DNA of 64,000 nt from CAYRAV01 sp964422365 (lineage in GTDB: Bacteria; Bacillota; Clostridia; Lachnospirales; Lachnospiraceae). This document shows, piece after piece, positions 7,264 to 15,697 of the stretch (position 1 is its first letter; each line of letters opens with the position of its first letter). The DNA lies in assembly GCA_964422365.1 (NCBI GenBank), contig CAYRAV010000006.1, forward strand, positions 1-64,000, read 5' to 3'. The notes beneath the pieces were generated by a model. That model was not told where the DNA came from. It made no database searches and saw only the letters and a list, made by a program, of their open reading frames with translations. Made by a program: the position numbers and the translations under genes.

Positions 7264-7898
7264 GAATCCCTTTTCTCCTTCCAAAACAATCTGTTTAATA
7301 GAAATGTAAGCAAAAGACCTAAGATCAGCCCTCCAAAATGAGCTACCATGTCGATGCCTGCTGAATCATTTCCCGTATAGAAATTTAAAATCAGAAAAAT
7401 AATCATGGTTCGGATATTAAATTGTTCCAGCACACCATGATTTTCTATAATCAAATAAATAATCCCGCCTACAACACCAAATATCGCACCTGATGCCCCT
7501 GCACAGACAATCATTCCTTCGCCAATATGCCAATGGTATATTACAGAAGCTGTTCCTGCTGCCAGTCCAGAACCAAAATATACGAGTATATAACGTATCT
7601 TTCCTATATTACGTTCTAATGCAGACCCCATAATGACAAGCAGTAACATATTACCTAATAAATGCTCTATCCCAAAATGTAAAAACATTTCCATAAATAA
7701 ACGATAATACTGCCTTTGTACAATGACCAGTTCTGCTGTAGAGGCTCCCCAGGATAACATACACTCTGAATTTAATGTAGAACCTGTAAACTCAATAACC
7801 AGAAATAAAACAATATTACATACTATAATAATTGAATTGACTGGTGTAACATATGGTGACTGTAAAAGCCGATATGCTTTTTGTTTTATCTCGCTCAT
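7260..7898 (-). CDS. Rhomboid family intramembrane serine protease
   Basis: A 212-residue integral membrane protein with about six hydrophobic segments. The rhomboid signature is complete: WR-like loop YYRLFMEMFLHFGIEHLLGNM, the active serine in GASGAIFG (S136) and the paired histidine in MVAHFGGLILG (H187), together forming the Ser-His dyad that cuts substrates inside the bilayer. The N-terminal 20 residues are cytosolic and basic. Substrates are unknown. It is the first gene of a two-gene unit with the flavodoxin-SCP2 gene and lies 205 bp upstream of the end of the Tad locus. No terminator is evident between it and the locus. Confidence 0.93.
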   Translation of the reverse strand: MSEIKQKAYRLLQSPYVTPVNSIIIVCNIVLFLVIEFTGSTLNSECMLSWGASTAELVIVQRQYYRLFMEMFLHFGIEHLLGNMLLLVIMGSALERNIGKIRYILVYFGSGLAAGTASVIYHWHIGEGMIVCAGASGAIFGVVGGIIYLIIENHGVLEQFNIRTMIIFLILNFYTGNDSAGIDMVAHFGGLILGLLLTFLLNRLFWKEKRDS

Positions 7899-8102
7899 AC
7901 TACTTTATTCCCATCTCTTTTCCCAATGATATCATTTGTCTATTTTGCATTATAGCAATATTTCTACTTAGTTACAAGATAATATATAAAAATAATTGTA
8001 ACTATTTCTGACTACTTATCATATTTGTTAATTGAACCTCAACTTTGTCCTATGCTAAAATCACAATCCTTAAAAAACTGTTTTTTCCTAAAAGCTGTCC
8101 TC

Positions 8103-9821
8103 TCATCTATCTACTTCCAAACGAAATTTGATATCTGCAAATGAAATCTCATCCCCTTCATTCATTTGCTGTTTCTCATCTTTTCCCAATCTAATATGAT
8201 TGAGATAAGTTCCATTTGTGGAATCCAGATCTCTAACATATAATATGTCCCCTTCTTTTTCAAATTTGCTATGAACACGACTGATAGAGGAATGTTCTAT
8301 GGCATAATCCACATTCCAGTTCAGTTTACCCAAATAAAAAGGAAATTTTGTTAATGGTATCTCCATCGTTTTCCCTTCTTCTAAACATACGAGTTTCCAT
8401 GCTTTTTCTATTGATTGTAATATTGTTGTTTGCTCCTGCATTAACAAAACAGTATTTTCTTCCTCTCTCCAAAATTCATTTTCTATTAATCCTCCATCTG
8501 CAGGTTGATGGTATTGCAACTCCCTTTTACAACCTATATCTGATTTTTCCAGCTTGCCAATTATGGATGCCAATTCTTCCTTTCCACTTTTTAAACCTTT
8601 GTTCCTCTTTTCTGTAAACTTGTTATTATCCGTCATTTTGTTTGGTACCTGAGCTGGTGTTTTATCTGGTATCTGCTCTGATATTTTATCCCAATGACTA
8701 ATATCTTTTTCCGATTTTTCCTTTCTTAAATATTTCCATGCAAACAAATCCATAGCAGCTACTATTACACATAAAATTCCAAATTTATTATATTGTACTG
8801 TGCCTGTAACAGAATCACGAAAGATATTGGTAAACAAAGCAATACTTATAATCACACTGGAGAATACAATGATAAAACTTAGTACAAATAAATTTTTTAT
8901 TCCAAAAACACTTTGCTGTTCTTTTTTCGTGTCTATTTGTTCGTTTTTTTTATTCATCTGTTCGATTTTTTTCCTTTGACTTTGTTTTTTTTGAATATCC
9001 CCTTTCCCCACTTCTAATTTTTCACTTTTTTGTTTTTTTAGAACTGATTTTCCAATGGTACTTGTGTGTTCTGTGTATTGAGATAATCCGTTTTGGATAT
9101 TTTGTTCATAGCCATCAGACTGCTCTTCTTTACTTTTTGCTCTTTCAAAGTAAAATGCCGGTTCTGGCTGATTCATTGTATTCCCATTTTTTATTTTACC
9201 TTCTACTCTTTCATCTGCTGATTTACCCTTTCTTTCTATATCTAGTCTCTTCTCCTTATAATTATATTGTTTTTGGAATTCCTTACACAATTCCTGGCAG
9301 GTCATTCCTGTTTCTCTTGCTTTATCATAAATGCTATAAAGCTGCTCCACTTTATTTTTTTCTTCTGCTCCATAATCAATCTTATTCAAAAACACTTCCA
9401 GCAATTTAATCAGCTGCTCTATATTATCCTTTTGATAAGAAGGATAGTAGCAAATCTCTGTTATGCTCAGATTGTCTGATGACAAATAAATCATTTTTTC
9501 TTCCAATATGAGATTTCTTTCATCTAATAAAAAATCTTTTGCCGTTTTTATTGCTTGAAAAATCTGCACTAAAATGATTTCCACATGTTTTAAGGATATA
9601 CGCTTTTGCTCTAATAAATATTCTAAACTACTTTTTTTGGTAATATTATAATAATACCACTTTTTATTATCTATATTCTTTATTTGTACTTCTAACATAC
9701 CAGCCAGCTTATTACTCTGCAGCATTTTCATCCCATATTCTTCTGTCTGGTTTCCCTCTAAAATTGCATATTGTTTTTCTATATCTTTTTCAAACTTTAC
9801 ATCTAATGTGATATCTTGCAT
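8103..9821 (-). CDS. DUF6382-FHA domain protein of the Tad locus
   Basis: A 572-residue protein. Residues 1-195 match the DUF6382 domain found next to Tad genes in Clostridia. A polar, repetitive stretch rich in lysine and glutamine (about 195-300) follows. Two closely spaced membrane segments lie near 308-330 and 347-362. A C-terminal forkhead-associated domain occupies about 490-570, with the phosphothreonine-reading residues visible as FYLGK, SSISRVHSKF and DLDSTNGTYLN. The FHA domain should sit in the cytosol and read phosphorylated Thr partners, possibly coupling pilus activity to a Ser/Thr kinase; no such kinase is in the window. Start supported by AGGAGGAAAGAG. It is the last gene of the pilus locus, 61 bp after the TadE-like gene. 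Confidence 0.8.
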   Translation of the reverse strand: MQDITLDVKFEKDIEKQYAILEGNQTEEYGMKMLQSNKLAGMLEVQIKNIDNKKWYYYNITKKSSLEYLLEQKRISLKHVEIILVQIFQAIKTAKDFLLDERNLILEEKMIYLSSDNLSITEICYYPSYQKDNIEQLIKLLEVFLNKIDYGAEEKNKVEQLYSIYDKARETGMTCQELCKEFQKQYNYKEKRLDIERKGKSADERVEGKIKNGNTMNQPEPAFYFERAKSKEEQSDGYEQNIQNGLSQYTEHTSTIGKSVLKKQKSEKLEVGKGDIQKKQSQRKKIEQMNKKNEQIDTKKEQQSVFGIKNLFVLSFIIVFSSVIISIALFTNIFRDSVTGTVQYNKFGILCVIVAAMDLFAWKYLRKEKSEKDISHWDKISEQIPDKTPAQVPNKMTDNNKFTEKRNKGLKSGKEELASIIGKLEKSDIGCKRELQYHQPADGGLIENEFWREEENTVLLMQEQTTILQSIEKAWKLVCLEEGKTMEIPLTKFPFYLGKLNWNVDYAIEHSSISRVHSKFEKEGDILYVRDLDSTNGTYLNHIRLGKDEKQQMNEGDEISFADIKFRLEVDR

Positions 9822-9882
9822 CTCTTTCCTCCTAATAAATGTATCAGGTGTCTTTTTATATCTGTGATTCTGAACTGTAATG

Positions 9883-10458
9883 TTACATGAATTTTAATAA
9901 ATTTTTCATCACAGATTTTATCTTACTTCCTTGCTCCATCTGTTCTGCCACCTCATCTAAAACAGTATAGACCCTAACAAATTCTTCTGGGTTGTGAACC
10001 ATCATTTTCACATAATGTTTGTTGGAACGGTTCGACTGTGGAAGGTAATCTTGAAGTGCTTTGGTCAAAAATAAAATCTCTGAATCCACACTAATTTCAA
10101 TTTTTCCTGTTTCTATCTTTACTATCCAATTTTTTACTCTTCCTTGAAACATAGTGCTCTCAGTTTCTTTTAGATTATGAATGATTGCTGCCTGCTCTAC
10201 ATCATAATCATAAAGAAGATTTTCTAAACCTTTTACTGAAATTTTATCATACAATATCATTCCTGTATGCTCATCTACCATGTGGTGGATTTTCTGTTCC
10301 TGTTCTATTGCTGTTGACTGTATTTTTGTATCAATGCCAATCTGATCACAAAAATACAATCCTATGTACATAAATGCGAAAATAACAAATAAAAGAATTG
10401 GGAACAGAAACACTGCTTCTATAGTAATACTCGCTTTACAATATACCTTATTACTCAT
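9883..10458 (-). CDS. TadE-like pseudopilin, second copy
   Basis: A 191-residue protein with a class III-type signal region: KASITIEAVFLFPILLF, in which alanine replaces the usual glycine at the cleavage site while glutamate remains at +5. One N-terminal membrane helix is followed by about 150 extracellular residues without recognisable domains. TadE-type proteins are minor pseudopilins processed by prepilin peptidase. The start overlaps the stop of the upstream peptidase gene (ATGA), so peptidase and pseudopilin are translationally coupled, pointing to a dedicated enzyme-substrate pair. Whether the alanine variant is cut cannot be judged from sequence. Confidence 0.72.
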   Translation of the reverse strand: MSNKVYCKASITIEAVFLFPILLFVIFAFMYIGLYFCDQIGIDTKIQSTAIEQEQKIHHMVDEHTGMILYDKISVKGLENLLYDYDVEQAAIIHNLKETESTMFQGRVKNWIVKIETGKIEISVDSEILFLTKALQDYLPQSNRSNKHYVKMMVHNPEEFVRVYTVLDEVAEQMEQGSKIKSVMKNLLKFM

Positions 10459-10892
10459 CCAAATATCACCCCTAACGTGCCAAGTACAATAAATGGAAGA
10501 AACGCTATATTTTGTTTTTTATGTATTCTTTTCATAAGCAGTAACACTGCTGTATACACTGCTGACAATATAAGACTATAAAAAAACAGGAACAGATTAT
10601 CCCAAAACCCAAATACAATACCTGTCACGGTCAGCACAATGGCATCACCCATTCCAATCTGCCCTTTTGATGCCTTCGATAATAATATGAGACTGATGCC
10701 CATTAACATGCCAATTCCTTTTGAAATCCACAAACTAGTCCCTTGCCCCATTCTTATTCCAGTTCCTATTGATAATACCACAATTACTACCCCTGCAAGC
10801 AGAAGAAAAAGCGAAACTTCCTTTTTTCTAATATCCTGCCAACTTAATAATAAAAGCCAGCTAAACAAACTTATATAAATTACATTTTCCAT
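10455..10892 (-). CDS. Second A24 family prepilin peptidase of the Tad locus
   Basis: A 145-residue membrane aspartic protease lacking the N-terminal methylase domain, like TadV/CpaA enzymes. The two catalytic aspartates are seen in SWQDIRKKEV (D20) and GQIGMGDAIVL (about residue 80, in the conserved GxGD form). At least four hydrophobic helices are visible. The ATG at 10892 is chosen for its AGAGAGG site; the frame extends 17 codons further but without a site. It is sandwiched between two TadE-type genes, while a different A24 peptidase heads the locus at 20497, suggesting division of labour between major pilin and pseudopilins. Confidence 0.85.
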   Translation of the reverse strand: MENVIYISLFSWLLLLSWQDIRKKEVSLFLLLAGVVIVVLSIGTGIRMGQGTSLWISKGIGMLMGISLILLSKASKGQIGMGDAIVLTVTGIVFGFWDNLFLFFYSLILSAVYTAVLLLMKRIHKKQNIAFLPFIVLGTLGVIFG

Positions 10893-10921
10893 TTTTATTC
10901 CTCTCTTTCTATTATCTCTGC

Positions 10922-11776
10922 CTATTTCCCACATCTGCTGCATGGCCGTCTGCCTTCTGCTTCTGATAGTTTTATCTCTTTTGTTGTTCGTTTCAATCCA
11001 CTACAATTCCTATCAAGATGATACCGGTTCCCCTCTCTTGTAATGCAAACAGAAACTTTCTCTGCCATCTTAACAGTTCCTACACATTTTTCACAGGGCT
11101 TATATTTGCTGCCATATTGATTTCGTAATTTAGATACTTCTGAAAAATTCACATTAGAAATACTTAATGTTAAATGTGTGCACTCTAATGAACTGTGATA
11201 AACCGTTCCTGTATCTGTGATATATACAATTGTATCCTCTTCGTTATCCATATTCCCATTTTCCATTCCAAACCTGGTTGTTCCGATAAAACCACGTACT
11301 CTGCTCCTTTGTACGAATGTATATGTTTTTCCTTTCAATATCTGAATAGGCAGCTTAATCTGATAAGAAACAATCACATCAATATGTTCCCCATCTTTTA
11401 GAAACTCCGATTGCAAAAATGAAATATTTCCGGTCAGAAAATTCTGATTATATATTGGTTTTCCTTCCCCATCTTTCATATATTTATTAAAACACTGCCG
11501 ATAAAATTCCCCCTCTTCTAACTGTTTAATCAGTGACCACCCAGTATTTTTTCGATTATATTCTTCTGTTTGTTGTTTTCCCATGACATCTTGATATACA
11601 TATGCATATCGGGAAGCCTCTAATGATGTTTCCATTAATGCCCACTGAATACGTCCCTGTATCAGTATAATTTGAAACAAACTTAAAAACGCAATTACTG
11701 CAAAAATAAAAACGGGAAACACCAGTGCAGCTTCTACTGTTAATGATCCCTTATATCTATTCTTGTTCTTTCTCAA
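10922..11776 (-). CDS. TadE-family pseudopilin with two Cys-rich C-terminal repeats
   Basis: A 284-residue secreted or membrane-anchored protein. The N-terminus RYKGSLTVEAALVFPVFIF is a textbook prepilin cleavage region (Gly at -1, Glu at +5). After about 170 residues of TadE-like sequence come two tandem copies of a small domain: VYHSSLECTHL...KPCEKC (about 193-235) and RYHLDRNCSGL...RPCSRCGK (about 248-284). Each copy offers one His and three Cys in the order YH-x5-C...PC-x2-C, a likely metal site. Such an extracytoplasmic zinc-type module on a pseudopilin is uncommon. The gene lies first in the second half of the pilus locus, after a 729-bp gap full of repeats. Confidence 0.78.
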   Translation of the reverse strand: MRKNKNRYKGSLTVEAALVFPVFIFAVIAFLSLFQIILIQGRIQWALMETSLEASRYAYVYQDVMGKQQTEEYNRKNTGWSLIKQLEEGEFYRQCFNKYMKDGEGKPIYNQNFLTGNISFLQSEFLKDGEHIDVIVSYQIKLPIQILKGKTYTFVQRSRVRGFIGTTRFGMENGNMDNEEDTIVYITDTGTVYHSSLECTHLTLSISNVNFSEVSKLRNQYGSKYKPCEKCVGTVKMAEKVSVCITREGNRYHLDRNCSGLKRTTKEIKLSEAEGRRPCSRCGK

Positions 11777-11970
11777 GACCTTCCTCCTTATTCCTATTTC
11801 TGAAACAACAATAAATAAAGATACCTTTCCTGCTACGGATTTTTATATATAAAATGGGCATCTTGTTTTTATTTTCTCCTTTCATTTATTACTCATAATA
11901 TAACAGATTCTCTACAAACCAAATTTTATTATAAACATTACAAAATATTGCCATTCTGCCATACACCCAT

Positions 11971-12040
11971 ACTTTATTTTTAGTGCAAAACACATTCATT
12001 GCAATATACCCTGATGGGTATCATTTTCCAAAATATACAT
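11971..12040. repeat. Family C repeat, copy 1
   Basis: Starts ACTTTATTTTTAGTGC and ends AAATATACAT. It shares about 70 aligned bases with 28543-28610 and its left 40 bases with 17231-17270. The right part contains TACCCTGATGGGTA, the same stem as the third hairpin of the family A cassette, so families A and C exchange modules. The rest of the 11777-12247 gap is AT-rich with no gene. Confidence 0.6.
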
Positions 12041-12247
12041 TTTAAATAACAAGTTATGAATTAACTGGCAGATGATTTGTTCTACTCTGTTATATTTGGG
12101 ATATTTTTCATTAAATCCTGCATCAAAAAGTATCTTTATTTATCCCTGTTTCAAAGTTTTTTTATTACTCTTGTCAGAAAACGCAGCAAGCTGATAACAC
12201 ATTAAACCTGCAGCACAGCAAGCTGCGCTTCTTAAATACTGGTACAT

Positions 12248-12475
12248 TAGAGCGTGTTTGAAAATTGCTTGTTCCAAGATATCCATCACAATTTCTGAAG
12301 GACTTGGTCCAAATTCATGAAGTGCGGCGGACTATATCGAATGAATTTTCAGCAAATATCCATATCTTATCGGACAAAGTCCGCCAGCCTGAATAGTCAT
12401 GGATTGTAGTATGACCAGATGGGTATACAAAACGGGGCATGCAGATTGTGGAAGTAAATTTTTAAACAGGATTCA
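12248..12475. repeat. Family A element, full copy A3
   Basis: Left terminus TAGAGCGTGTTTGAAAATTG is perfect at 12248-12267; the right terminus has decayed (TTTTTAAACAGGATTCA). One hairpin cassette is present with an intact CGGAC-AAA-GTCCG stem. It ends about 30 bp from the stop of the DUF5702 gene. Confidence 0.82.
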
Positions 12476-12505
12476 GACAATTTGAATAATTTTTAATGAC
12501 TCATT

Positions 12506-15229
12506 TTAATATGCGTGAGACTGCTGTATACAGAATCTCCATTCTTTTTCTTTCTTACTGATAAAGTCCTGCACACCAGGAAGATGCAAAAATCTTGGTT
12601 TTATGAAAATATCAACTGATACATCCATTCCATAGATAGCTCTCGAAAATGTAAATTCATTTGAATTTCTTTTCCGCAGATTTGCTTCTATTAAATCCAT
12701 TGCCCGATAGCTTTTCTTGTTTTCCGGCTGTAGCATAAAAAATATCTGAATATACTCTTTATAACCCATAGAAAGTGCTGCCTTATTGTCTTTTACCATA
12801 GCTGTCTTTTTCTGTATAAGTGCCTTGCTGATACAAAACATTTCCTCATACTTTAACAAAAAATTATTCTTATCTTTCATAAAAGGTATCTTTTTTCCTG
12901 CCAGCAATGCTCCTGTATCCACTAATGCTTCCTCATATGCCCAGGTTAACAGTATTATTGTCTGTGTTACTCTGACTAATGGTTCTAAACCAGTGAATCC
13001 CACTAATGCCGCAGCAGTTGCATAAGTAATCTCCTTTTTCTTGGCATCTGTCATTAGATATGTAAAATTTATAATAGTGCGAATAAAAATAATTTTATTT
13101 ACTGCTGCCTTTAAGTTGTCCTTGTCTGCTGCCTTCCCCGCCAACAAATATTCCTGCTCATACTCTAAAACTGTATCACTACTCTTTGTGTTAATTTCTT
13201 GTTTTTTTAAAGATACTTTTGTTGTGTCTTCCTCCAGCACATCAGTAAAGCTCTTGAAATGCTCTGCACAATATTGCTGGAATAACATTTTTTTCAACAA
13301 CTGCTGAGAATTTTTCTGTATGTCCTCTTTTCCGATTCCATAAGATCCAAAGGAGGCTATAATATCTGACTGTATGCCATCCTCTTGTGATTTCTTCAGA
13401 CTTTGTTGATAGTCCACTAATGTATCTTTATCTTTACTCGTAGCAGATTTCACATAATGAGAATAGTAATAATCTTCTTTGGGCAGCTTTTTGCTTGATA
13501 ACATAACCTTTGATGGCAAAACCATCTCTAATACCCCCTCTGTCAAAGAACTATTCATGGCATCAATTGGATTCTTTGTATCACTTTTTAGTTGTAATGT
13601 ACGATAATCAAATTTTAAAGTACTGATATGATATTCTTTGAATCCTCGGATAACCTGATTAATCCTCTTTTTCTGCTCTTTACATATCTGTAAATTCTCC
13701 AAAGATACTTTGATATCTGCGATTTCATGAACCTGCTTTAAAATTTTAATATTCCTTTGTAATATTGGTTTCATATTGGTTATACATGTAATGTAAGAAT
13801 TTTTGCCATTTTCTTTAGCCGCATACTGTTCTAGTTTTTCTAAATCTTCTTCCAAACTCGCTTTTAATTCTTCTGTTAATCCCTCTTTTTCATTAGTAAA
13901 AACTGTTCTATATTCTTGCAGTTTTTTCTGTGCCTGAGACTGTTTTTCTTTTAATTTTGGTATCACAGCAACTGCCTTTTCTGCTGTTTTCTGCACTTCT
14001 TTTGCCTCTTTTACAACTGACTGAATATTGGTATTAATTTTTTTGACTAGTGCTTTCTGCCCATCTTTTTTCTGCTGCATATTTTGTCTTATTTTCCATT
14101 CAGAATCCAGATTTTTGTTCATGTCAGCCTCTATTTCTTTTATAGTTTCTGATAATTTTTTTATCTTTTTCCGGCTTATTTTTATCTGTTTCTGAATCAG
14201 TGCCAGAGAAGTTTCTTTTTCTTCCTCTAAAATTTGTGATAGAGACTGCTGTCCGCTGTCTTTTTGCAATTTTTTCTCTTCTTCTTTTAATTTAGATAAC
14301 GTTGTTTCTTCTGTCTGTTTTTCTTCGTTCTTTTGCTGCAGTTTTCCTTCTAATGTTGTTGTTATTTTATGAAGGTTTTCTATCTCCTGCGAAAACTCCT
14401 CTATTGTTTCAACAGTTTTTTCTAACTTGCCCATATTTTCTTTTACTTCCTCTAATACAGCAACAGGTGTCTGGTACTTATCTTTCAATAAGTTCCAGAC
14501 AATATTACTCTCTACGCCCACATGATCCGCTGTTATTGTATCACTACAAAATTTCTTGGCAAATTCCATTTCCGCTTTTAGTCCTCCTGCCTTTGTAAAG
14601 GCAAGTGCTGTTTTATTTTTATTACAGGATATGCCTTCTACTAACTCCATTATTTCAAGAATGCTACTACTAGCTTCTGACAAGCTTTCTTCTGTCTCTA
14701 ACTTCTTCTCTATGATTTCAGACGCTTTCTGACTCTTTCTAAACATTTCTAACTGTTCTGAAAATAAATTTAAAGCATTTCCCACACTATTGTATTTACT
14801 ATATTCAATTGCCTGAGTCCACAATAAATTCCCATTAAACTCTGTGGCTCTTACTATTTTTGAAATATCAACATGTTCTAACTGCAATCCATAAAAATCA
14901 GAATATAAATTCCTGTTGCTGCCTGCCAGCCCCTGCTCTGCATGAAAAGTGTATAATATATATTCCTGAATACTTTCTAACAATTCTTTTTGTTCCATTT
15001 CCTCTGTATCAATACCGCGTTCCATAAAAAAAAGATGGTAATCTTCATATAGGGGCAGGTAAAATTGTGATAATTCGCTTTCAACAGCCGTATTTAAGGC
15101 TTCTTTTGCAATATTTTTTCCTGTCTGTACTCTGGCTGTTTCTAATAATGTTCCAATCATTGCCAGTAATAAAATTAATATCAATGTTAAAAAGGGTGTG
15201 ATACTTCCTGATTGTTTTTTGCTGCTCAT
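12506..15229 (-). CDS. DUF5702 protein of the Tad locus, long coiled coil
   Basis: A 907-residue protein. The N-terminus KKQSGSITPFLTLILILLL resembles a pilin-like signal region (Gly before Ser-Ile-Thr) but lacks the +5 glutamate. One membrane helix is followed by a very long extracytoplasmic part; residues about 180-480 are dense in Glu, Lys and Gln with heptad character and predict a coiled coil. Three weak hydrophobic segments occur around 730-800. DUF5702 proteins accompany Flp/Tad genes in Clostridia and their role is unknown; a structural or scaffolding function at the pilus base is inference. The ATG at 15229 follows the Flp-like gene stop by one base with no ribosome site of its own, so expression should depend on coupling. 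Confidence 0.75.
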   Translation of the reverse strand: MSSKKQSGSITPFLTLILILLLAMIGTLLETARVQTGKNIAKEALNTAVESELSQFYLPLYEDYHLFFMERGIDTEEMEQKELLESIQEYILYTFHAEQGLAGSNRNLYSDFYGLQLEHVDISKIVRATEFNGNLLWTQAIEYSKYNSVGNALNLFSEQLEMFRKSQKASEIIEKKLETEESLSEASSSILEIMELVEGISCNKNKTALAFTKAGGLKAEMEFAKKFCSDTITADHVGVESNIVWNLLKDKYQTPVAVLEEVKENMGKLEKTVETIEEFSQEIENLHKITTTLEGKLQQKNEEKQTEETTLSKLKEEEKKLQKDSGQQSLSQILEEEKETSLALIQKQIKISRKKIKKLSETIKEIEADMNKNLDSEWKIRQNMQQKKDGQKALVKKINTNIQSVVKEAKEVQKTAEKAVAVIPKLKEKQSQAQKKLQEYRTVFTNEKEGLTEELKASLEEDLEKLEQYAAKENGKNSYITCITNMKPILQRNIKILKQVHEIADIKVSLENLQICKEQKKRINQVIRGFKEYHISTLKFDYRTLQLKSDTKNPIDAMNSSLTEGVLEMVLPSKVMLSSKKLPKEDYYYSHYVKSATSKDKDTLVDYQQSLKKSQEDGIQSDIIASFGSYGIGKEDIQKNSQQLLKKMLFQQYCAEHFKSFTDVLEEDTTKVSLKKQEINTKSSDTVLEYEQEYLLAGKAADKDNLKAAVNKIIFIRTIINFTYLMTDAKKKEITYATAAALVGFTGLEPLVRVTQTIILLTWAYEEALVDTGALLAGKKIPFMKDKNNFLLKYEEMFCISKALIQKKTAMVKDNKAALSMGYKEYIQIFFMLQPENKKSYRAMDLIEANLRKRNSNEFTFSRAIYGMDVSVDIFIKPRFLHLPGVQDFISKKEKEWRFCIQQSHAY

Positions 15230-15230
15230 A

Positions 15231-15413
15231 TTATTTAATAACAGTATCACTGTCCTTTCCAATTTTATTTAAAGCACTATTCACAATGCTTTGTATCTTT
15301 GTGCGGAACAAAACAACTAACCCAATCAAAATAACCAGTATTAATATAATTTCTACCGTTCCAATTGCACTTGTTTCTGACCAAAATTCTTCTACTTTTA
15401 ATTTTTTCAACAT
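15231..15413 (-). CDS. Flp1-like type IVb pilin
   Basis: A 60-residue protein, the likely major subunit of the Tad pilus. A short basic leader (MLKKLKVEEFWSET) is followed by SAIGTVEIILILVILIGLVVLF, the glycine-plus-hydrophobic helix with early glutamate that defines Flp1-like pilins, and a short polar tail. The small size is typical. The ATG at 15413 is used because it lies at the end of a family B leader, exactly as in the two other B-led genes; an in-frame TTG at 15434 would start inside the leader hairpin. It is followed directly by DUF5702 and lies 285 bp after tadC, so the leader probably sets pilin expression apart from the rest of the operon. Confidence 0.85.
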   Translation of the reverse strand: MLKKLKVEEFWSETSAIGTVEIILILVILIGLVVLFRTKIQSIVNSALNKIGKDSDTVIK

Positions 15414-15525
15414 AATTTTCACCAAGCCTGTCAATCACATACTCTCTTGTATTTGACAGGCGCAAACACAAAGGGTGAAAGATATGTGTCTGCATATTTT
15501 CCTTTCTTCTTTTTTTCTTTCACCC
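15414..15525 (-). repeat. Family B leader repeat, copy 2 (before Flp pilin)
   Basis: The best-preserved copy. Hairpin I: GGGTGAAAGA (15516-15525) with TCTTTCACCC (15473-15482), perfect. Hairpin II: GCCTGTCAA (15453-15461) with TTGACAGGC (15426-15434), perfect, followed by GGTG before the pilin ATG. An internal frame starts at an ATG after AAAGGAAAAT, begins MQTHIFHPLCLRLSNTREY and runs past the pilin start in another frame. The flank 15526-15697 shows nothing further. Confidence 0.85.
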
Positions 15526-15697
15526 ATATTTTCTTTCCATTGCTCTATAAGGTGTACTGACGCATTAACATTCAGGAAAACTACACCAACCGAATTTCCA
15601 GAAGCAGTATTTTTCAAAAAACAAAAGACATAGTGAACTACATTCAGGATTTTAGCATACTGCATCTAGTCATTCAGGCAAATAGTTTAGCCGGATA

